Source of the DNA: Phycisphaerales bacterium
GTDB lineage: Bacteria; Planctomycetota; Phycisphaerae; Phycisphaerales; SM1A02
Reading direction: 5' to 3'
Assembly: GCA_020427625.1 (NCBI GenBank)
Contig: JAGQOI010000479.1
Span: 1 to 8,772 of the forward strand
Length of the DNA stretch: 8,772 nucleotides
The number at the start of each line of letters is the position of its first letter. Position 1 is the first letter of the stretch. Made by a program: the position numbers and the translations under genes. The notes under the pieces are model-generated. The model was not told the origin of the DNA. It worked only from the letters and a program-made list of their open reading frames with translations, and made no database searches. This document shows positions 1-3,919 of this stretch, one piece after another.

Positions 1-192
1 AGGCGAGGCATCATACGCGAGATCAACCGGCCCCGCCATAGGAGACGGCCCCGTTCGGCCGGGTGGGCGAGCGTCGTCCGGGCCCGATCGGAGGCCGCCC
101 GGGCGGAGGGCGAGGGGGCCGGGCGGGCAATGGACGGGCGGGCGTCCCGCGGTGTGGAGCGTCCGGCCGCCGGGGGCAAGCAGCGGTTGGTG
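1..192. other. GC-rich non-coding left flank
   Basis: This stretch lies downstream of the HAF-repeat gene stop codon. Both strands stay open in places, but the translations are Pro/Arg/Gly-rich low-complexity shadows with no recognisable domain. It contains short palindromes, such as the 12-base CCGCCCGGGCGG at 95-106 and a 5-bp stem at 46-50/57-61, but none is followed by a U-tract on the minus strand, so no intrinsic terminator can be called. At the extreme left edge the minus strand reads GTATGATG. This could be a -10-like TATGAT (10-15) or two tandem in-frame ATG codons (14-12 and 11-9) starting a gene that leaves the window. The two readings cannot be separated from 14 bases. Confidence 0.5.
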
Positions 193-1365
193 CTATCGGG
201 CGCTCCATTGGGAGAGGAGAAGGGCGAGGTCGAACGAGTCGGTGTCGCCGTCGCAATTGAGGTCAGCGGCGGACGGGCCGCCCCAAGCCGCCAGCAGCGT
301 GTCCAGATCGGCGGTGTCGATGTATCCGTCGGAGTTCAGGTCCGGTGTAGCATTGCCCATCGGAGTGAGGCGAGCACCCACGATGGCGCCAACTCGGTGG
401 TCGAACCCAAAGCACGCGATCTGACCTGCGTCGTTGATGACTCTTGCGTCCCAGAGGTCCGTCTGCGAGTCGCCGACGAGCATGGTCTGGAGTCCAAACG
501 GCACTCCGTTACGCCAGAGTACTGCCCGATCTTCATTGGAATTGAGCGTTGTGCTCCCGACAATATCGCCGGCGTTATTGATGTCATGAGCTTGAGTCTC
601 GGCGTCCGCTTCCCACGACTCCAACTCGATCAGTTCAGCACCAGTCCAGAGGACCGCCCGAGAGCCGATGGTGTGCAAGTACACGTGACGACCAACAAAT
701 TGATTGGCGTCGTTCATGCCTGATGGCTGGATCGCGAACGCTCCTGGGTTCGCTTTCACAATTGTGAATTGACCGCCGTCCCAGATGAAGGCCATCGTGA
801 GTTGGCTTGTTCGGCCCACGATCGCGCCATGCACATTCATGTCATCGGCCAATTCCGTTTCGACTTCGCCGCGGAGGCCAGTGACCTGGTCCCCAATCCA
901 GAGGCCTGCGACGGTGTCGGCTGGCGACCACATTCGGCCAGCCACCCAACCACTATCGTTGATCGCGTTCCCCAAGGCCGATACCAGCGGAGGTGTTGGC
1001 ATCAGCAGTCGAAGTCCGCTGTCGTCGTATACGTAGCCGTTCCCCTGTCCGGCGGAGACAAGCTCTCCTGTGATCTGTCCGATGCCGTCCGGGCCCAGGA
1101 TGTCGTTGATGCCGCGCGCGCTGGAGACGACAACTCCAGATGCGAACGGCATGGCCACTACACCGGTGCTGGGGGTCCAGTACCAGCCGACGTCGCCGGA
1201 TGTCGAGCCGACAATCTGACCGGCCTCGTTCATGTCGTTGACGAAGGTGTACCCGGGTCCCGGACCGTCGAACACTTCGACGGTGTACCAGCATTGACCG
1301 AGAACCGAACTGGACACGCATCCAACGATGCCGGCGGCGGCAGTCGCGAGTCTTCGGTTGATCAC
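193..1365 (-). CDS. Secreted HAF-repeat protein with C-terminal dockerin-like EF-hand tail
   Basis: A 390-residue protein, probably exported and surface-associated; its function is unknown. Residues 1-23 form a signal peptide (basic INRR, hydrophobic core, likely cleavage near VLG|Q). Residues 40-335 carry seven HAF-type motifs of the form IN-x-x-G-x-IVG, at about 43, 86, 134, 174, 216, 261 and 309. Most are followed by a strand ending in A-x-L/I-W (near 155, 194, 239, 283). The 40-48 residue spacing suggests a beta-propeller, which is inference. Residues 341-390 are two EF-hand-like calcium loops, DLNSDGYID and DLNCDGDTD, each followed by a Leu-rich helix ending in W, as in type I dockerins and in many Phycisphaerales exported proteins. 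The GTG start is chosen because AAGGAG precedes it by 5 bases and it begins the signal peptide; the open frame extends far upstream but only as a shadow. GC is visibly lower than in neighbouring genes. It lies 44 bases after the zinc-ribbon gene, so it may be co-transcribed. Confidence 0.88.
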   Translation of the reverse strand: MINRRLATAAAGIVGCVSSSVLGQCWYTVEVFDGPGPGYTFVNDMNEAGQIVGSTSGDVGWYWTPSTGVVAMPFASGVVVSSARGINDILGPDGIGQITGELVSAGQGNGYVYDDSGLRLLMPTPPLVSALGNAINDSGWVAGRMWSPADTVAGLWIGDQVTGLRGEVETELADDMNVHGAIVGRTSQLTMAFIWDGGQFTIVKANPGAFAIQPSGMNDANQFVGRHVYLHTIGSRAVLWTGAELIELESWEADAETQAHDINNAGDIVGSTTLNSNEDRAVLWRNGVPFGLQTMLVGDSQTDLWDARVINDAGQIACFGFDHRVGAIVGARLTPMGNATPDLNSDGYIDTADLDTLLAAWGGPSAADLNCDGDTDSFDLALLLSQWSAR

Positions 1366-1370
1366 AGTGA

Positions 1371-1376
1371 CTCCTT
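1371..1376 (-). promoter_or_regulatory. Shine-Dalgarno site of the HAF-repeat gene
   Basis: The minus strand reads AAGGAG followed by five bases (TCACT) and GTG. This near-consensus site decides the start codon: it selects GTG at 1365 over the long upstream extension of the same frame. Confidence 0.75.
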
Positions 1377-1409
1377 GGTCAGCACTCCGATCCCCGCGAC
1401 CGGACGCGC

Positions 1410-2522
1410 CTACCGCGACGCCGCGATGAGGGCGATGATGCCGGCCACGGCCAGGCCGGCGAGTACGGCGCCGGCGATCTTCCAGGCGCTCCACGGTCGC
1501 TCGCCCTGGACCTCGCCGGTGCAGGCGTTCACGAGGATCCGGAAGACCCGGTCGCGGTAGCGGTAGGTCGAGATCCACATCGGCAGCAGGATGTGCTTGA
1601 ACGTGATCGTGTCGTGGTGGATCCGCAACTCGTTGATCCGCTGGACGTCGCCGCCGATGTCGCGGCAGACCGTCCGACGGATCCCCTGCTCCATGATCGC
1701 CCGACCTTCGACGAACCCGGCGTCGAGTTCGACGTGATAGCGCTCGGCACGGAAGCCGGCGAGGTAGTCGTCGCGGTACGGCGCGAGCCCGTCGAGCGGC
1801 CAGGGCTCGAGTTCGTCCGCGTAGGCCTTCGGCAGCGACGTGCTCGCGAGGACGAGGACGTCGTCGAACCGGTCCTTCACGTGCCCGCGGGCGGACGACC
1901 AGCGGATCCGACGCTCGCGCCGGGTCTGCGTCTTGCCGTTCACGCGCACGGTGCGGGTGACGTAGTAGTAGTCGCCACGCAGACCGGTGTAATCGGTGCT
2001 CGTGTCCGAGTCGAACGTCCAGTACGGCACGTAGACGCCGTCGAGCCGGCGCTCGGTGCGGGCGTAGCGCTTCAGTTTGCCGGGCGCGAACCAGAGACCG
2101 GAGATCCACTTGTGGAACGCCGCCTCGGCGGCGCGGCGTTCGACGCGGAACGGCAGGACGGCCTGCGGCGTGATGAGGCGCGTGGTCTGCGCCGTCACGA
2201 CGATGTTCGACCCGCAGTACGGACACGAGAAGCTCGCGAGGTCCGGAGGACGATCGAGCGTGACGCCGCAGGTCGTGCAGTGACAGGACGTGACGTCGAC
2301 ATGCGGCGCGGCGGCGCCGAGAGCCGCGACGGTCTGCCGGAAGTCGATCTCCTCGATCGGTTCCAGTCCGCGTTCGATCTCGTTGAGGTGTCCGCAGAAC
2401 CCGCAGCGCAGCGACGACGTGCCGGGCGCGAACGCGAGGTCCGCGCCGCATTGGCCGCACGGGAAGACGCTCGGCTCCGACGAGGGCGTGTCAACGGAAT
2501 CGGTCGCGACGGGTTCGGTCAT
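1410..2522 (-). CDS. Double zinc-ribbon, tail-anchored membrane protein (YdjG-like, TFIIB-type zinc ribbon family)
   Basis: A 370-residue protein of the family often mislabelled as primosomal protein N' / superfamily II helicase; no helicase motifs are present. Zinc ribbon 1 uses C22/C25 and C40/C43. Ribbon 2 uses C82/C85 and C100/C103, with an extra C80. The family core follows: LPFRVERRAAEAAFHKW (123-139), WFAPGKLKRY (144-153) and DGVYVPYWTFD (161-171). The second conserved block runs from ILLPMW (311-316) to GEVQGERPW (336-344). Residues 349-368 form one hydrophobic segment at the very C-terminus, ending in SR, so the protein is predicted to be tail-anchored with the ribbons in the cytoplasm. 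The family includes B. subtilis YdjG, which works with the SPFH protein YdjI in membrane stress. Here the SPFH gene lies 22 bases upstream, which supports the same partnership. The ATG at 2522 starts just before the first ribbon; there is no clear Shine-Dalgarno site, so translational coupling is likely. Biochemical function is unproven. Confidence 0.85.
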   Translation of the reverse strand: MTEPVATDSVDTPSSEPSVFPCGQCGADLAFAPGTSSLRCGFCGHLNEIERGLEPIEEIDFRQTVAALGAAAPHVDVTSCHCTTCGVTLDRPPDLASFSCPYCGSNIVVTAQTTRLITPQAVLPFRVERRAAEAAFHKWISGLWFAPGKLKRYARTERRLDGVYVPYWTFDSDTSTDYTGLRGDYYYVTRTVRVNGKTQTRRERRIRWSSARGHVKDRFDDVLVLASTSLPKAYADELEPWPLDGLAPYRDDYLAGFRAERYHVELDAGFVEGRAIMEQGIRRTVCRDIGGDVQRINELRIHHDTITFKHILLPMWISTYRYRDRVFRILVNACTGEVQGERPWSAWKIAGAVLAGLAVAGIIALIAASR

Positions 2523-2544
2523 CGTCGGGCGCGTCCGCGGGCGA

Positions 2545-3669
2545 TCAGGAGATGGGCGGCGGCGAGCCGGGCAGCGGCGGCGGGACGGCGTCGAAGAGCG
2601 GGCGAAGGTCGGGCACCTCGCCGGCCGGGACCCATGCCGCCATGCCGGTCTTCCAGGCGAGCGTCTCCTTCGTGACCTCGCGACGTTGGATGCGCGTGCG
2701 GATCTCGTCGAGGGCGAAGGGTCCCGCGGCCTGTCCGCCGACGGCGAGGTGATACTGAGCCGCGGTCGGCAGCGGCGGCGGCGTCTGTCCCGCGCCGGCG
2801 TTCGCGTTGGCGCCGGGCGACATCGACTGGGCCATGTGCTGGGCCATGGCGAAGCCCATGCCGAGTCCGATGCCTTCGGAGGCGCCGCCACCGGGATTGT
2901 TCGCGGCATCCTTGAGTGCTTCGGCGGACTGGTACTGCGTGTAGCGCGAGAGGTCGCCGATGATGCCCATGCTCGACCGCTTGTCGAGCGCCTCCTCGAC
3001 TTCGGGCGGGAGGGAGATGTTCTCGACGAGCATCTTCGTGAGTTCGAGTCCGTAGGCGGTGAACTCGGCGCCGATGCGGTCGCGCACGAAGCCGCCGAGT
3101 TCGTCGTAGTTCCCGGCGAGGTCGAGGATGGGGATGCCGCTGGAACCGAGGATGTCGGTGAAGCGGGCGATGATGATGTTGCGGAGCTGCTCGGTGATCT
3201 CGTCGGTGGTGAAGTGGGCGTCGGTGCCGACGATCTCCTTGATGAATTCGCCGGCGTCCGTGACCCGCATCGCGTAGGTGCCGAACGCGCGGAGTCGGAC
3301 GGGCCCGAACTCCTTGTCGCGGAGCATGACGGGGTTGCGGGTCCCCCACTTCAGGTCGGTGAAGCGTCGGGTCGACGCGAAGTAGACTTCGGCCTTGAAC
3401 GGGCTTTCGAAGCCGTACTTCCAGCCGAGCAGCGTCGCGAGGATCGGCAGGTTGCGGGTGGTGAGTTCGTAGGTGCCCGGCGGGAACACGTCGGCGATGC
3501 GGCCCTCGTTCACGAACACCGCGGCCTGGCCTTCGCGCACGACGAGCTTCGCGCCGTTCTTGATCTCGTTGCCGTACCGCTCGAACCGGTAGACCATCGT
3601 GTCGTTCGACTGATCGAGCCACTCGATGATGTCGATCAGTTCGCCGCGAAGCTTGTCCCAGATGCCCAT
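2545..3669 (-). CDS. SPFH/Band 7 protein with C-terminal GYF_2-like domain (YdjI-like)
   Basis: A 374-residue cytoplasmic or membrane-peripheral scaffold protein. The N-terminus (residues 11-30, IDIIEWLDQSNDTMVYRF) and the block KLVVREGQAAVFVNEG (41-56) are typical of the SPFH family long labelled 'virion core protein' and represented by B. subtilis YdjI. The SPFH domain covers about 25-225. A Gly/Ala/Met-rich linker (259-295) and a PPPLP stretch (297-301) follow. Residues 306-359 resemble a GYF_2 domain: YHLAV, GPFALDEI, the V-T-x-x-T-L-A-W-K strand and GMAAWVPAGEVPDL. A second proline-rich tail (363-373, again PPPLP) ends the protein. GYF domains generally bind proline-rich peptides, so the protein's own PPPLP segments could be ligands; this is inference. 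The ATG at 3669 is chosen because GAGGGAG lies 8 bases upstream and family similarity begins there. The upstream extension of the frame runs into the inverted-repeat element. It is the first gene of a unit with the zinc-ribbon gene. Confidence 0.9.
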   Translation of the reverse strand: MGIWDKLRGELIDIIEWLDQSNDTMVYRFERYGNEIKNGAKLVVREGQAAVFVNEGRIADVFPPGTYELTTRNLPILATLLGWKYGFESPFKAEVYFASTRRFTDLKWGTRNPVMLRDKEFGPVRLRAFGTYAMRVTDAGEFIKEIVGTDAHFTTDEITEQLRNIIIARFTDILGSSGIPILDLAGNYDELGGFVRDRIGAEFTAYGLELTKMLVENISLPPEVEEALDKRSSMGIIGDLSRYTQYQSAEALKDAANNPGGGASEGIGLGMGFAMAQHMAQSMSPGANANAGAGQTPPPLPTAAQYHLAVGGQAAGPFALDEIRTRIQRREVTKETLAWKTGMAAWVPAGEVPDLRPLFDAVPPPLPGSPPPIS

Positions 3670-3677
3670 GGAGCGTT

Positions 3678-3684
3678 CTCCCTC
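3678..3684 (-). promoter_or_regulatory. Shine-Dalgarno site of the SPFH gene
   Basis: The minus strand reads GAGGGAG, eight bases before the ATG at 3669. It fixes the start at the SPFH N-terminus and rejects in-frame upstream codons. Confidence 0.65.
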
Positions 3685-3697
3685 TACGAATGACCCA

Positions 3698-3703
3698 ATC
3701 ATA
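3698..3703 (-). promoter_or_regulatory. Candidate -10 box (TATGAT) for the SPFH/zinc-ribbon unit
   Basis: The minus strand reads TATGAT, five of six matches to TATAAT. Transcription would be expected to start near 3691, leaving a leader of about 22 bases that contains the GAGGGAG ribosome site. No convincing -35 box lies 16-18 bases upstream, so either the promoter needs an activator or an alternative sigma factor, or the match is chance. It fits the layout: the new unit begins after the inverted-repeat element. Confidence 0.4.
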
Positions 3704-3722
3704 CCGTTCAGCCCGGCCGCGA

Positions 3723-3752
3723 CCTGTCCCGATTCGCGGACTTCGGGACGGG
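3723..3752. promoter_or_regulatory. Small inverted repeat just upstream of the SPFH promoter
   Basis: GTCCCGA (3726-3732) is mirrored by TCGGGAC (3743-3749) around a 10-base loop. The stem extends to 3723/3752 through one G-U-type pair and two C-G pairs. It sits where a -35 box or an upstream operator would lie relative to TATGAT at 3698-3703. It could be an operator half-site pair or a leftover hairpin; no U-tract follows, so it is not a classical terminator. Confidence 0.3.
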
Positions 3753-3756
3753 CTGT

Positions 3757-3906
3757 TTCACCACGGAGGCACGGAGGGCACGGAGGGGGAACAGGACTTG
3801 GTTCGGAGTTGTGCAACGTTGCCGCTCGATCGTCCGCACGCCCCCGCGCCGATCCTTCCGAACCAATTCCTGTACCCCTCCGTGCCCTCCGTGCCTCCGT
3901 GGTGAA
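3757..3906. repeat. 150-bp inverted-repeat element (MITE- or REP-like) with CACGGAGG repeats
   Basis: The left arm (3757-3807) and right arm (3857-3906) are reverse complements. The outer 32 bases, starting TTCACCACGGAGG, match perfectly. After a small offset at the GGGGG run, the arms continue through ACAGGA-T/C-TTGGTTCGGA with one mismatch. Each arm holds three tandem copies of CACGGAGG(G/GGG). The 49-base centre contains the palindrome GCAACGTTGC (3813-3822). No transposase gene and no clear target duplication are visible. I recall similar CACGGAGG-type intergenic repeats from planctomycetes and other environmental genomes. The element lies 13 bases beyond the leuS stop codon and about 50 bases upstream of the SPFH -10 box, so its very long RNA hairpin could also act as a 3'-end structure for leuS. 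Confidence 0.85.
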
Positions 3907-3919
3907 TCCCGTGGTGAAC

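Noticed and set aside
10..26. TATGAT (10-15) and TTGATC (21-26) on the minus strand as a promoter for a gene beyond the left edge
   Set aside because: The two hexamers are only five bases apart, so they cannot form a normal -35/-10 pair, and nothing 17 bases upstream of TATGAT resembles a -35. The window ends too soon to judge.
95..106. 12-base palindrome CCGCCCGGGCGG as a terminator of the HAF-repeat gene
   Set aside because: It has no loop and no U-tract, and such palindromes are expected in very GC-rich sequence.
1366..2460. In-frame upstream extension of the HAF-repeat gene by 365 codons
   Set aside because: The extension overlaps the zinc-ribbon gene in another frame and is Arg/Pro-rich shadow sequence. 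The signal peptide and AAGGAG site place the start at 1365.
1410..2522. Primosomal protein N' (PriA helicase) identity for the zinc-ribbon protein
   Set aside because: Databases often carry this label for the family, but there is no Walker A/B or other helicase motif, the length is too short for PriA, and the protein ends in a membrane anchor.
1593..2675. A 360-codon plus-strand frame opposite the zinc-ribbon gene, and a similar one at 2290-3693
   Set aside because: Arg/Gly/Val-rich antisense shadows with no motifs, opposite genes that have clear family signatures.
2523..2909. In-frame N-terminal extension of the zinc-ribbon protein
   Set aside because: It overlaps the SPFH gene, has Arg/Pro/Ser shadow composition, and family similarity starts after the ATG at 2522.
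3670..3816. In-frame N-terminal extension of the SPFH protein (49 codons)
   Set aside because: It translates part of the inverted-repeat arm (PPCPPCLRGE) and precedes both the -10 box and the Shine-Dalgarno site.
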